Shown in pieces: positions 32,048 to 44,358 of a stretch of 64,000 bases of DNA; positions within the stretch are counted from its first letter, which is position 1, and the number at the start of each line of letters is the position of its first letter. The stretch comes from Parvibacter caecicola (GTDB taxonomy: Bacteria > Actinomycetota > Coriobacteriia > Coriobacteriales > Eggerthellaceae): assembly GCF_003725335.1 (NCBI RefSeq), contig NZ_QIBY01000005.1, positions 1 to 64,000 on the forward strand. The letters are read 5' to 3'. The position numbers and the translations under genes are program-made. The notes under the pieces were generated by a model. That model made no database searches and was not told where the DNA came from. It saw only the letters and a list, made by a program, of their open reading frames with translations.

Positions 32048-33427
32048 CTACATGCTGAAGAGCCCGAACTGGGCGGCCACGTAGGCCACCAGGATAACCG
32101 TCACCAGCACCGGAGCGATGAACTTGATCATGATGGTCCAAGCGGAAGCGGCCTTGAAGGGGCCGGACGCTTCCACCTCGTCGATGATGGTCTTCGGCTT
32201 GATGATCCAGCCAACGAAGACGCAGGTGAGCAGCGCCACGATGGGCATCATCACCGAGTTGGAGATGAAGTCGGCGAAGTCGAGCATCGAGCTGCCGGCG
32301 CCCAGGGGCTCGATGAAGCTGAGCACGTTGTAACCGCCGTTGATGAACACGCCGGCGATCACCACAAAGGCAATAACGATGCCCAGCGCCTTTTTGCGGG
32401 TGCACTTCATGCCGTCCTGCACGATGGACACCAGCGTTTCCGTAAGGGAGATGGCGCTGGTGAGGGCTGCGAACAGCACCAGCAGGAAGAACACGAAGCC
32501 GATGATGGCCGCCATGCCCTGCATGTCCACGAACACGCTGGGCAGGGTGATGAACATGAGCGACGGGCCGGCACTGGAGGCCACCGCTTCGCCGGAACCC
32601 ATGGCCACAAAGGCGGCGGGCACGATCATGAGGCCGGCCAGGAACGACACGCCGATGTCGAAGCCGCCCACGCGCACCACCGAAGAGGTGAGGGACTCTT
32701 TCTTGTTCAGGTAGCTGCCGTAGGTGATCATGATGCCCATGGCCAGCGACAGGCTGTAGAACATCTGGCCCAAAGCGGAAATGACCAGCTCGGGCGAGAA
32801 TTTGCTGAAGTCGGGAGTGAGGTAGTACAGGGCGCCGTCCAGCGCTCCCGGCATGGTGAGGGTGTAGATGGCAATGGCGATGGCCATCACGATGAGCGCC
32901 GGCATCATTACCAGGTTGGCCTTCTCGATGCCGCCCTTCACGCCCAGGCCCACCACAACGAACACCAGCGCCATGAACACCAGCATCCAAATGTAGCTTT
33001 CCACGTTGGAGGTGATGAAGCCGCTGAAGAAGCCGCCGCCATCTGCCAGCGCCTCGGGGCCGGCCCCCAGATATGACACCGTGTATTTGGTCACCCAGCC
33101 GCCGATGATGCAGTAGTACGGGGTGATGATGAAAGGCACCGCACTGGCCAGCACCCCGATGAAGGTGAACTTCTTACCAAAGCTGGAGAAGGCCCCGATA
33201 GCCGATTGGCCGGTTTTGCGCCCCAGCGCCGTTTCCAGAAGCAGCAGCGATACGCCGAAGGTGAACACCAGCACCAGATAGGTGAGCAGGAAGGTGCCGC
33301 CGCCGTACTTCGCCGCCAGATACGGGAAACGCCACATGTTTCCCAAGCCCACCGCCGATGCGGCAGCGGCCAAGATGAACGCCCACTTGCCAGACCAGCT
33401 GGCACGGGCCCCCTCGGTGGTTGCCAT
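32048..33427 (-). CDS. sodium-dependent transporter, NSS/SNF family
   Basis: A 459-residue integral membrane protein with about 11-12 helices of the LeuT/MhsT fold, which imports an amino acid or similar small molecule with sodium. The family signature is near the N-terminus (AAAASAVGLGNMWRFPYLAAKYGGG, including the unwound helix-1 substrate and Na+ site), with ALGQMFYSLSLAMGIMITYGSY in helix 6. The substrate cannot be read from sequence. The ATG at 33427 has GAGAGGGGT upstream; the longer upstream frame has no ribosome site. It has its own TATAAT box, and a family-B element begins just behind its stop. Confidence 0.93.
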   Translation of the reverse strand: MATTEGARASWSGKWAFILAAAASAVGLGNMWRFPYLAAKYGGGTFLLTYLVLVFTFGVSLLLLETALGRKTGQSAIGAFSSFGKKFTFIGVLASAVPFIITPYYCIIGGWVTKYTVSYLGAGPEALADGGGFFSGFITSNVESYIWMLVFMALVFVVVGLGVKGGIEKANLVMMPALIVMAIAIAIYTLTMPGALDGALYYLTPDFSKFSPELVISALGQMFYSLSLAMGIMITYGSYLNKKESLTSSVVRVGGFDIGVSFLAGLMIVPAAFVAMGSGEAVASSAGPSLMFITLPSVFVDMQGMAAIIGFVFFLLVLFAALTSAISLTETLVSIVQDGMKCTRKKALGIVIAFVVIAGVFINGGYNVLSFIEPLGAGSSMLDFADFISNSVMMPIVALLTCVFVGWIIKPKTIIDEVEASGPFKAASAWTIMIKFIAPVLVTVILVAYVAAQFGLFSM

Positions 33428-33486
33428 ACAAACCCCTCTCTTCGCACCCCGGACGGGCGCGCGAATCACGGTACAGATAGGGGGAG

Positions 33487-33492
33487 ATTATA
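33487..33492 (-). promoter_or_regulatory. -10 box TATAAT of the NSS transporter
   Basis: A perfect minus-strand TATAAT 60 bp before the ATG. The -35 is weak. Confidence 0.5.
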
Positions 33493-33578
33493 CTGGCTGG
33501 CCCCGCAAGCCGGGAACGGGGTTCCGCCTGCGCGCAACCGCGCCGACAGACGGCGGCCAAAGGCGGCCGATGGCACCG

Positions 33579-33809
33579 TTAAATCAAACGGCGGGCGTCT
33601 ACGGAGGTCAAGTGCCCCTCGGCATCCTCGAAGGTGCACAGGCAGCCGTCGCTGCTCTCGTACAGCAGGCTGAAGGTGGCGGGGGCCGCAGCGGCGGGCC
33701 ACTCTTGCTTCGGCGGCGGCACTGGCGCGGGAACGGCCGTCGCCGGCCCTTCCGCCGCCGGCTCGGAGGCAACGCAGTAATAGCCCTTCTTGTGGTTTTG
33801 GCTTCCCAT
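33579..33809 (-). CDS. small protein of unknown function
   Basis: A 76-residue protein with a polar head (MGSQNHKKGYYCVASEP), an Ala/Pro-rich middle and a C-terminal part (FSLLYESSDGCLCTFEDAEGHL) that reads like a short beta-hairpin. No family was recognised. The ATG at 33809 has a well-spaced GGAAAGG, and an AT-rich stretch (33908-33945) upstream could hold a promoter. It is the only candidate gene between the transporter and truA. The codon pattern is like its neighbours. Function is unknown. Confidence 0.6.
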   Translation of the reverse strand: MGSQNHKKGYYCVASEPAAEGPATAVPAPVPPPKQEWPAAAAPATFSLLYESSDGCLCTFEDAEGHLTSVDARRLI

Positions 33810-33997
33810 TACGGCCTTTCCTTCACCCAGGCGGCACGCGAATTGGCGGCCTGCAAATTGGCGAATCGCGGATAGCGGGGCTTACCAGACGTTTCACCTG
33901 GTCAACAGCTCATATCGCAATATATCACCAATTACGGCAAGCCTGAGGGCAAAGGGCCCTTTTCGGAAGCCAAACGAAACGGTGCGGCGCGGCGCCC

Positions 33998-34765
33998 TTA
34001 CGCGCCATAGTCCACGTTCCAGAACACGAGCCCCTGAGCCGGGGCGTTCTCGCCGGCCGCGGCGCGGTTGCGAGCCTCAAGCACTTCGCTCACCCATTCC
34101 GGCTTGCGCTGGTGCCGCCCCACCATTACCAGAGTGCCCACGATGGTGCGCACCATCGAATGCAGGAAGGCATTGCCCGCCACGGTAATCACCAGAGCCC
34201 CCTCCCCCAGCGCCACATCGCGGGAGAAGGTAATGGAATGCACGTTGCGACAGGTGGGCTTCCCCTCCGCCGAAGCCGCCAGGCAAAAGCTCTTAAAGTC
34301 GTGCTCCCCTGTCAGATAGGCAGCGGCCCGTTCCATGGCGGCCACGTCCAACGGCGCCTTCACATGCCAAGAGGTAGCGGCGCGAAACAGCGGCGGGGTG
34401 GCCCCTCCGCAGATAAAATAGCGGTACTCGCGCCAATTGGCATCGAAGCGGGCCGAGAAACCGTCGGGGCGCTGCTGCCACTGGCGCACCGCGATGGAGT
34501 CGTGGGTGAGGGCGTTCAGGGAGCGCACCAGGCTTTCCGGCGTGCGGTCGCGCAGTTCTTCCGGTTGCAGTTCAAACGACACCACCTGGGCACGGGCATG
34601 CACGCCGGCGTCGGTGCGGCCGGCGCACACCGTATCCACCGGATGGCGGAACAGCAGCTCCAAAGCCCGCTCCAGCTCCCCCTGAACCGTCAACTGCCCC
34701 GGCTGCCGCGCGAACCCACAAAACGGCGCCCCGTCATAGCCCAACGTTATCGAATAAGTGGCCAA
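33998..34765 (-). CDS. truA: tRNA pseudouridine(38-40) synthase
   Basis: TruA makes pseudouridine in the anticodon stem of many tRNAs. The 255-residue protein has the N-terminal YDGAPFCGFARQPG strand, the catalytic-aspartate motif CAGRTDAGVHARAQ and the later NAFLHSMVRTIVGTLV. The frame opens with TTG at 34765, behind GGGGA at seven bases; no ATG or GTG lies near the conserved head. The unusual start may keep expression low. In many bacteria truA follows rplQ; here it stands near dnaE. Confidence 0.95.
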   Translation of the reverse strand: MATYSITLGYDGAPFCGFARQPGQLTVQGELERALELLFRHPVDTVCAGRTDAGVHARAQVVSFELQPEELRDRTPESLVRSLNALTHDSIAVRQWQQRPDGFSARFDANWREYRYFICGGATPPLFRAATSWHVKAPLDVAAMERAAAYLTGEHDFKSFCLAASAEGKPTCRNVHSITFSRDVALGEGALVITVAGNAFLHSMVRTIVGTLVMVGRHQRKPEWVSEVLEARNRAAAGENAPAQGLVFWNVDYGA

Positions 34766-34809
34766 CCTTGATTCCCCGATTCCTCACAGGCCTGGGTGTG
34801 CCCCGCACA

Positions 34810-34893
34810 TTCGTAGGGCAGAGATTCTATCTCTGCCTCTATCCCGAGCCCCCTTGCCGCCCCAGGAAGAGGCAGAGCCTCTTCCCTACGAAA
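34810..34893. repeat. family-A REP-like palindromes, inverted pair
   Basis: One unit at 34810-34838 (TTCGTAGGGCAGAGATTCTA...) is opposed by a shorter, degenerate unit at 34870-34893 ending CCCTACGAA. It fills the gap between dnaE and truA. Confidence 0.8.
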
Positions 34894-34945
34894 ACCATCC
34901 AAGAGCTCATTCGCTCTCGATGCTCCGGCAGGACAACGCAACATC

Positions 34946-37900
34946 CTACGCCATTCGTATCTCCTGACCGAACAGCGATTGGATTTCCGAACGCATCAGC
35001 ACCGAGCGGGAGTCCACCGACACCGGCAGCTCTGCCCGGAACTTGCGGCCGTCGCGATGGTGCACCATCAGCACCACGCCATCATGGCCCGGATACGACC
35101 CCAAAATGCGGTTCAGCCGCGCCGCTTTCGCCTGATCGAAGGCCCAGGCCCCCAGCGACAACTCGAGATGGGAGGGCCGTGCGTCCTCCTCGCTCAACTG
35201 CAGCGGCTCCGCCTCGAACACCATAAGCTGGGCACCGCGGTCGTTCACCTCAAACTTCGCCTTCACCTTGATGATGGCGTCTTCCTGGATGGCCTCCGGG
35301 AAATCCTCGTACTTGAAGGTGATGGCGTCCACCGCACCGGTGGTGTCCTCCAAGCTGAAGGTGGCCATCTTGGTGCCCCGTTTGGTCAGCTTCACCACCA
35401 CGTTGGAAACCATGCCCACAAAGGTGGCGGACTTGATTTCCTTGGTGCGCTCTGCCAAATCCCCCAGCGCGTACTTGGTCATGCGGGCAATGGTGCCCTC
35501 GTAGGGGCGCAGCGGATGGTCGGACACGTAGATTTTCATGATCTCTTTCTCAAACCGCAACAGGGTGCCCTTGTCCCATTCCACCCCATCGGGCGCCGGC
35601 ACCTCCTGGGCGTAGTCGGAATCCGGCTCTTCGGCAAAGATGTCGAAGATGGACCCCTGCCCCACATCCTTGTCCTTCTGGCGCTTTGCGGCATCCTCCA
35701 AAAGGCTGGTGTCGTCCACGAAGTACATCAGCTGGCGACGGGTGTAGCCGGTGGAATCGAAGGCGCCGCCCTTGATGAGGGCTTCCAGCGTTTTGCGGTT
35801 GTAGCAGCGAGCGTCCAAGCGGTCCACGAAATCGTGCAGCGAGGTGTAGGGGCCATTGGCCTCCCGCTCCTCGATGATGGCATCGGCCACGTTGCGGCCC
35901 ACGCCGCGCACGCCCACCAGCCCGAAGCGGATGCCCTCGTCCACCGGGGTGAACTCGGCGTTGGAAGAGTTGATGTCGGGCGGCAGTACCGGCGTGCCGT
36001 TGTGGTTGCAGCTGGCGATGTAGCGGATGAGGCGATCGGTGTTGCCCATGTAGCTGGTAAGCACCGCAGCCATGAACTCGTTGGGGTAATGGGCCTTCAG
36101 GTAAGCGGTGCGCATAACCAGAATGGCATAGGCGGCCGAGTGCGACTTGTTGAAGGCGTACTTCGCGAACTTTTCGGCGTCCTGCCAAATCTGCTGGGCC
36201 ACCTGCAGTGAAAAGCCGTTTTCCACCGCACCGCTATCCCAGTCGGCTTGCAGCTGGCGCATAATGTCCAGCTTTTTCTTGCCCATCGCTTTGCGCAGCT
36301 TGTCGGATTTGCCAGCGGAAAATCCGCTCATGTGCATGGAAATTTGCATGATCTGCTCTTGGTAGACCATGGTGCCGTAGGTTTCTTCCAAAATGGGGCG
36401 CAGACGGTCGTCGTAGTAGTGCACTGCCCCGGGGTTTTTCGCCGCCTTGATGTAGTCTTCCACCATACCCGACTCCAATGGACCGGGGCGGTTCAGGGCA
36501 ATGGAGGCCACGATGTCGGAGAAGCGCTGCGGGGGCAGTCGCTTGAACAAGCTTACGTACAGGGCTCCCTCTACCTGGAACAAGCCATCCATGTTGCCGG
36601 ACTGCATCAGCTTGAAGGCCGCATCGTCCTCGATGGGCAGCTCTTCCGGCACAATCTTCTGACCCGTGCGTTGCTCGATGTTGCGGCAAGCAAAAGACAG
36701 CACGTCCAAAGTGCGCAGCCCCAAGAAGTCCATCTTCAAAAGGCCCAAATCAGGAGTGTAGTGACCGTCGTACTGGGTGATAATGCCGCCGCCCTTGGTG
36801 TCGCGCTTCATGGGCACGTGGTCGCTCATCGGATCGCGGCAGATGATGGTGGCGCAAGCATGCACCCCCTCGCCGCGCACATGGCCCTCGATGGAGCGGG
36901 CCGCGTCAACGATCTTCTTTACGTCCTCTTCAGTGTCGTAGGCCTTCTTCAGGTCGGGGTTGGTGGCAAGGGCTTTGTCGATGGTGATGCCCAGCTCGTC
37001 GCCGATCATCTTGCAGATGCGGTCGCCCACGCTGTAGGGGTAATCCAGCACGCGGGCCGAGTCGCGCACAGCGTTTTTCGCCTGCAGCGTGCCGAAGGTG
37101 ATTACTTGGGACACGTGGTCTTCGCCGTACACGTCCTTGATGTGGTCGATAACCTCTTCGCGGCGCCCCTGTTCGAAGTCAACGTCGATATCGGGCATCT
37201 CCACACGTTCGGGGGAAAGGAAGCGCTCGAACATGAGGCCGTTGGGCATGGGGTCAAGGTCGGTGATGCCCATGGCATAGGCCACGATGGCGCCAGCGGC
37301 CGAACCACGGCCCGGCCCTACGCCGATGCCCTGGTTGCGGGCCCACTCGATGTATTCCTGCACGATGAGGAAGTAGGCTGGAAAACCCTGGCCGATGATG
37401 ATGTCCATCTCGTAGTCGGCCTGTTTCTGCTCCCGCTCGGGCACCGGAGTGCCATAGCGCTTCTCCAGGCCCTCTTGTACCCGCTTGCGAAACCAGCTCT
37501 CCTCTGTCTCGCCTTCCGGCAAGGGGAATCGGGGCAAAATGGAGTCGCGCTCCAGCTCTACGTTGCACTTCTCAGCAATCTCGATGGTGTTGTCGATGGC
37601 CTCGGGGAAGTCCGCCAGGGCGGCACGCATCTCCTCTTCCGTCTTCATGTAGAACTGATCGTTGGAGAACCGCATGCGGTTGGGGTCGTTGATGGTGGAC
37701 TGGGTGCCGATGCACAGCATGATGTCCTGGGCGGCGGCGTCCTCTTTCAGCAGGTAGTGGAAGTCGTTGGTGGCGATGGTTTTGAAGCCGCAGGCGTTGG
37801 CCACGCGGGTGAGCTCCATGTTCAGCTCCCGCTGGGTGATGCCGCCGTCGGTGCGCAGTCCCTGGTCTTGCAGTTCGATGTAGAAGTCGCCGGGATCGAA

Positions 37901-38407
37901 GCAGCTGGCCAGCTTCTTCGCCCATTCCACGGCATCGTCGAAGCGGCGCTCGTCAATCATGCGGGGCACGATGCCCGCCAGGCAGGCGGAGGCGGCGATA
38001 ATGCCGTGGCCGTACTTCTGCAGCATGGCGAAGGTGGTGCGGGGCTTGTAATAGAAGTTGTCCACGTGGCTCTCGCTGACCAGCTTCAACAAATTGTGGT
38101 AGCCCTCGTTGGTTTTGGCTAGCAGCAGCAAGTGGTACAGGCGGGGCGTCTTGCGGCCCGGCTCCGGCGTGTCCTGCGCCTGGAAATACACCTCGCAGCC
38201 GTAGATGGGTTTCACGGTTTTGCCGGTTTCCTTGGAAACGGCGGCGCAGGCGTCGCAAAGCTCCGGAATGCCCGACATCACGCCATGGTCGGTAAGAGCC
38301 ACGGCCGGCATGTCCAGCTCGGCGGCGCGGCGCACCATGTCCTTCACATGAGTCAGGCCATCAAGCAGGGAATACTCGGAATGGTTGTGCAGATGAACGA
38401 ATGCCAT
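34946..38407 (-). CDS. dnaE: DNA polymerase III subunit alpha
   Basis: The replicative polymerase of 1153 residues, DnaE1 type. The PHP domain comes first (FVHLHNHSEYSLLDGLTHV). The polymerase active-site aspartates are in PDIDVDFEQ near residue 405, with GVGPGRGSAAGAIVAYAMGI before it. The helix-hairpin-helix region and an OB-fold follow (TFVGMVSNVVVKLTKRGTKMATFSLEDTTG), then a tau-binding tail. It is close to the E. coli length. The ATG at 38407 has AGAGG about ten bases upstream. It appears monocistronic with a GGTATCAT box about 110 bp upstream. No intein or break was seen. Confidence 0.97.
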   Translation of the reverse strand: MAFVHLHNHSEYSLLDGLTHVKDMVRRAAELDMPAVALTDHGVMSGIPELCDACAAVSKETGKTVKPIYGCEVYFQAQDTPEPGRKTPRLYHLLLLAKTNEGYHNLLKLVSESHVDNFYYKPRTTFAMLQKYGHGIIAASACLAGIVPRMIDERRFDDAVEWAKKLASCFDPGDFYIELQDQGLRTDGGITQRELNMELTRVANACGFKTIATNDFHYLLKEDAAAQDIMLCIGTQSTINDPNRMRFSNDQFYMKTEEEMRAALADFPEAIDNTIEIAEKCNVELERDSILPRFPLPEGETEESWFRKRVQEGLEKRYGTPVPEREQKQADYEMDIIIGQGFPAYFLIVQEYIEWARNQGIGVGPGRGSAAGAIVAYAMGITDLDPMPNGLMFERFLSPERVEMPDIDVDFEQGRREEVIDHIKDVYGEDHVSQVITFGTLQAKNAVRDSARVLDYPYSVGDRICKMIGDELGITIDKALATNPDLKKAYDTEEDVKKIVDAARSIEGHVRGEGVHACATIICRDPMSDHVPMKRDTKGGGIITQYDGHYTPDLGLLKMDFLGLRTLDVLSFACRNIEQRTGQKIVPEELPIEDDAAFKLMQSGNMDGLFQVEGALYVSLFKRLPPQRFSDIVASIALNRPGPLESGMVEDYIKAAKNPGAVHYYDDRLRPILEETYGTMVYQEQIMQISMHMSGFSAGKSDKLRKAMGKKKLDIMRQLQADWDSGAVENGFSLQVAQQIWQDAEKFAKYAFNKSHSAAYAILVMRTAYLKAHYPNEFMAAVLTSYMGNTDRLIRYIASCNHNGTPVLPPDINSSNAEFTPVDEGIRFGLVGVRGVGRNVADAIIEEREANGPYTSLHDFVDRLDARCYNRKTLEALIKGGAFDSTGYTRRQLMYFVDDTSLLEDAAKRQKDKDVGQGSIFDIFAEEPDSDYAQEVPAPDGVEWDKGTLLRFEKEIMKIYVSDHPLRPYEGTIARMTKYALGDLAERTKEIKSATFVGMVSNVVVKLTKRGTKMATFSLEDTTGAVDAITFKYEDFPEAIQEDAIIKVKAKFEVNDRGAQLMVFEAEPLQLSEEDARPSHLELSLGAWAFDQAKAARLNRILGSYPGHDGVVLMVHHRDGRKFRAELPVSVDSRSVLMRSEIQSLFGQEIRMA

Positions 38408-38512
38408 GACAGGGCAACCTCTTCATTCAAGCAGGCGCACGGGTTCGGTTGGGGTGTGTGTACGCGCAGGTCCGTTAGGGGTAGGCGAAAACTCTCAGTT
38501 TTATCGCCCGTC

Positions 38513-38518
38513 ATGATA
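38513..38518 (-). promoter_or_regulatory. -10 box TATCAT of dnaE
   Basis: Minus-strand GGTATCATGACGGG, 106 bp before the dnaE ATG; no clear -35. Confidence 0.4.
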
Positions 38519-38679
38519 CCAGCGAAACCCCTTCCCCGCCCCGAACAAATAGTGGGTTTTGGATGAATCGGGCGTGATTTCGTTTGGGCGATGCCGCGAG
38601 CCTTCGAACTCCATCACGGCCCACGATTCCAGCACAGCATCCAGCCAAAACAAATCCCCACCGATACGCCAACCCCCCC

Positions 38680-38718
38680 CAAAAAAACTAAAGGGGCGCC
38701 CCCAATGGGTGCGCCCCT
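38680..38718 (-). terminator. terminator of the atp operon
   Basis: A GC-rich stem (AGGGGCGC at 38692-38699 with GCGCCCCT at 38711-38718) followed on the minus strand by TTTAGTTTTTTT. It lies about 30 bp behind atpC. Confidence 0.9.
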
Positions 38719-38746
38719 CCAAACAGGCTCTCAGGTAAAAGCTACC

Positions 38747-39171
38747 TTACTTGCCGATGTAGGCCAGCTGGAACGCGTACCAGTCAAGCCGCTGCTCGAA
38801 GTTCTCAGTCGCAATCCTGCGCTGTTCCTCCTCGTTGCCTTCGGCGGCTTTCATCATGTCGCGAATGGCCTGCTCCTTTTCGCGGATCTCATCGGCGTTG
38901 ATGTCCTCGACCGCCCGGCCGAAACGGGCCAGGATGGTCACCTTGTCATTGAAGACTTCTGCTGCGCCATCGTAGACCAGAAACTCGCGCTTGTCGTTGC
39001 CCGCTTCGTCCACTTGAATCGTGACCAGCCCTTTCGAGGTGGTGGTCAGCAACATCTCGTGACCGGGGCACACGCCGAAGCTGCCATCCTCGCCCGGAAT
39101 TTGGACGTAGGAAGCGGCCCCAGAATACAGCTCGTGGGTCGGGATGGCCAGCGTGCACAGCATCTGAGGCA

Positions 39172-39172
<1 letters not shown>
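38747..39172 (-). CDS. atpC: F1 ATP synthase subunit epsilon
   Basis: The epsilon subunit of the F1 central stalk, 141 residues, with the beta-sandwich head (CTLAIPTHELYSGAASYVQIPGEDGSFGVCPGHEMLLT) and a C-terminal helical hairpin that can inhibit ATP hydrolysis. The ATG overlaps the atpD stop by one base (TAATG). It is the last gene of the operon and is followed by a strong terminator. Confidence 0.95.
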
Positions 39173-40617
<1,445 letters not shown>

Positions 40618-41547
40618 TTATTCCTCCAAAGCTGCGGCGCCGCCAACAATCTCGGTGATCTCGGTGGTGATAGCACCCTGGCGCACGCGGTTGTACACGC
40701 GCGTCAGCGTCGAGACCATCTCATTCGCGTTGTCGGTTGCCGACTTCATCGCGTTACGTCGAGCACCCTGCTCGCCCGCTGCCGAGTCCAGCAGCGCATA
40801 GTAGAAAGCGTTGCGCAGGTATGCCGTCATAAGGTAGTTCATAACCTTACCGGGCTCGGGCTCGAAATCAACGTCGCCCGGAAGCTTGGACATGTCCTTC
40901 TCGCGCCATTGCTTGAAGATGTCCTCCTCCCGCGGCTTCAGTCCCAGGAGTTCCTCATAGCCCTTCTCGTCGATGGGCAGCACCTGCTGCTCCACCAGCG
41001 TCTGCTCGGCCGCGTTCTTGGCGTGGTTGTACACCAAAAACACCTCGTCCAGCTTCATGGCCCCGTAGTTCTCGGCCACGTACTGGGCAATCTGGGCCGC
41101 TTCCCCGAAGGTGGGATCGGCAGAGAGGTCTTGGAATTCCATCACAGGCTTGATGTTGCGGTAGTTGAAGTACCCGATGGCCTTCTTCCCACACGCAACA
41201 ACTTCAACTTCGATGCCCGCACGCTCCTTCTCCCGGATAATTTTCTCGGCGTAGCGCAGCACGTTGGAGTTGAAGCCGCCGGCAAGACCGCGGTCGGATG
41301 CCAGCACCACTACCAGCGCCTTCTTCACCTCATCGTGCGTCTGCAGCAGAGGCTCGATGTCGATGGGGGCGTGTTCGGCGGTGGTGTGCATCATGTCCGA
41401 AACCGCCATGGCCCACGGCAAAGCGTTGGCCACGCGATCGGACGCGCGACGGATCTTGGCAGCCGCAACCATCTCCATGGTGCGCGTGATCTGCTTCGTC
41501 GAGGAGACGGAGCTGATTCGCCGTTCTATATCGTGAAGGTTGGGCAT
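40618..41547 (-). CDS. atpG: F1 ATP synthase subunit gamma
   Basis: The rotating gamma subunit, 309 residues. It has the N-terminal coiled-coil helix (DIERRISSVSSTKQITRTMEMVAAAKIRRA), the middle Rossmann-like part (VLASDRGLAGGFNSNV), and the C-terminal helix that forms the shaft (NRVRQGAITTEITEIVGGA). It lies 12 bp behind atpA. The middle region has an insertion relative to E. coli (about 20 residues), common in actinobacterial gamma. Confidence 0.97.
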   Translation of the reverse strand: MPNLHDIERRISSVSSTKQITRTMEMVAAAKIRRASDRVANALPWAMAVSDMMHTTAEHAPIDIEPLLQTHDEVKKALVVVLASDRGLAGGFNSNVLRYAEKIIREKERAGIEVEVVACGKKAIGYFNYRNIKPVMEFQDLSADPTFGEAAQIAQYVAENYGAMKLDEVFLVYNHAKNAAEQTLVEQQVLPIDEKGYEELLGLKPREEDIFKQWREKDMSKLPGDVDFEPEPGKVMNYLMTAYLRNAFYYALLDSAAGEQGARRNAMKSATDNANEMVSTLTRVYNRVRQGAITTEITEIVGGAAALEE

Positions 41548-41559
41548 GGTCTACCTGCC

Positions 41560-43124
<1,565 letters not shown>

Positions 43125-43131
<7 letters not shown>

Positions 43132-43703
43132 TCACCTCCATCAGATGTGTCGCAGAGCACGTTGCGCGCGTTGGCCAGCTGGGTTTTCATGCTGGCGTCG
43201 ATGCGCTTTCCATTGGTGCTCATGATGATGCCGCCCAAAATGGACTTGTCGATGTGCTCGCGGAGCACCACCTTCTTGCCCAAATCGGCCTCGGCTTTGG
43301 TTGAAATAATGTGGCGCAGGTTGTCATCGAGGGGCACAACGGTGGTAACGTCCACCACACAAATGCCCAGCTGGCTTTCCAGCTGGTTGTTGTAGGCTTC
43401 GTGCACCCGCTTCAGCAGCGGGGCGTTACCGCGCTCGGCCATGACAGCCAGCACAACCCGAAGCGGCTCCACACAGCCGGCGAACACGCCTTCTGCCAGG
43501 GTTTTCCGCTGTTCGGGGGTGTAGTCGGGATTGGCCAACGCCATGGCCAAATCCATATCAGAGCGCAAGATGGACAGAATCTGCTCCATCTGGTCGCGCA
43601 CCTCAAGGACCTCATCCTGCCCGCCGGTAGCCAAGGCGGCGTCGAACAGGACGCTGCCGTAAGTTTCTACCTGGCCTTCTTCGACAAGACGATTAGTTGG
43701 CAT
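43125..43703 (-). CDS. atpH: F1 ATP synthase subunit delta
   Basis: The delta subunit, 192 residues, links the peripheral stalk to the top of F1. It has the N-terminal helical bundle ([17 protein letters not shown]) and the C-terminal strand pair ([32 protein letters not shown]). I chose the ATG at 43703, which overlaps atpF by 11 bases and fits the family N-terminus. The frame extends further upstream inside atpF. Confidence 0.93.
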
Positions 43704-44304
43704 TGAAACTACCTGCCTCTGCCACGTAGCGCTCGATGATCTTGCGATGCTCGTCGGCGGAAAGATCGTCGCCAATCAGGCGAGCAGCCACCGCAACCGA
43801 CGTGTCGGCAACGGACGTTTGCAGCTCGGCGATGGCAGCCTTCTTCTCCGCCTCGATGGCGCCCTTGGCCTTGGCGATCATGTCGGCAGCCTCGGCCTGG
43901 GCCTTCGCAGTGATGTCGGCCTTCACCGCTTCGCCGGCGGCGCGCGCCTGGGAAACGATTTCAGCCGATTGAGCCTTTGCGTCGGCCAGCTGCTTTTTGT
44001 ACTCCGCAAGCACCCGCTCGCTCTCGATTTGAGCTTCCTCTGATTTCTTCAGGGCTTCCCGAATGCTGTTCTCGCGCTTCTCCAGCATGCCATTGAACAT
44101 GGGCCAGCCGAACTTCGCCAGAACAATCCAGAGGAGGATGAAGGCCACCAGCATGGGGATGAACTCCAGCATGTCGGGAATGATCTGGCCAATCCCGGCA
44201 CTGGTGTCTTCAACTTCAACCGCGAACGCGAGCGCAGGAGACAAAGTGTTCACGGCAACTACGGAAGCCGCCGCAACGCTTGCCAGTTTCGCTCTTGTTT
44301 TCAC
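43693..44304 (-). CDS. atpF: Fo ATP synthase subunit b with signal-peptide-like N-terminus
   Basis: The b subunit forms the peripheral stalk. After the membrane helix (MLVAFILLWIVLAKFGWPMF) comes a long charged coiled coil (EKRENSIREALKKSEEAQ onward), as expected. Unusual are the first 28 or so residues, MKTRAKLASVAAASVVAVN then TLSPALAFA, which look like a cleavable Sec signal peptide with an AFA-V cleavage site. Ordinary b subunits begin directly with the membrane helix. If cleaved, the mature protein would have its N-terminus outside, which is the normal b topology. The length of 203 residues is about 30-40 above typical. Confidence 0.95.
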   Translation of the reverse strand: MKTRAKLASVAAASVVAVNTLSPALAFAVEVEDTSAGIGQIIPDMLEFIPMLVAFILLWIVLAKFGWPMFNGMLEKRENSIREALKKSEEAQIESERVLAEYKKQLADAKAQSAEIVSQARAAGEAVKADITAKAQAEAADMIAKAKGAIEAEKKAAIAELQTSVADTSVAVAARLIGDDLSADEHRKIIERYVAEAGSFNAN

Positions 44305-44358
44305 GTGCTTTCCTCCTTTACAGCCTTCTCGGCGTGGATGTAACCGAAACGACTTGAG

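Larger units (their letters stand above)
38408..38746. other. atpC-dnaE intergenic region
   Basis: This 339-bp gap contains the atp terminator (38680-38718), a poly-C/poly-A stretch (about 38673-38687) and the dnaE -10 box and leader. No gene or dispersed repeat was seen. Confidence 0.7.
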
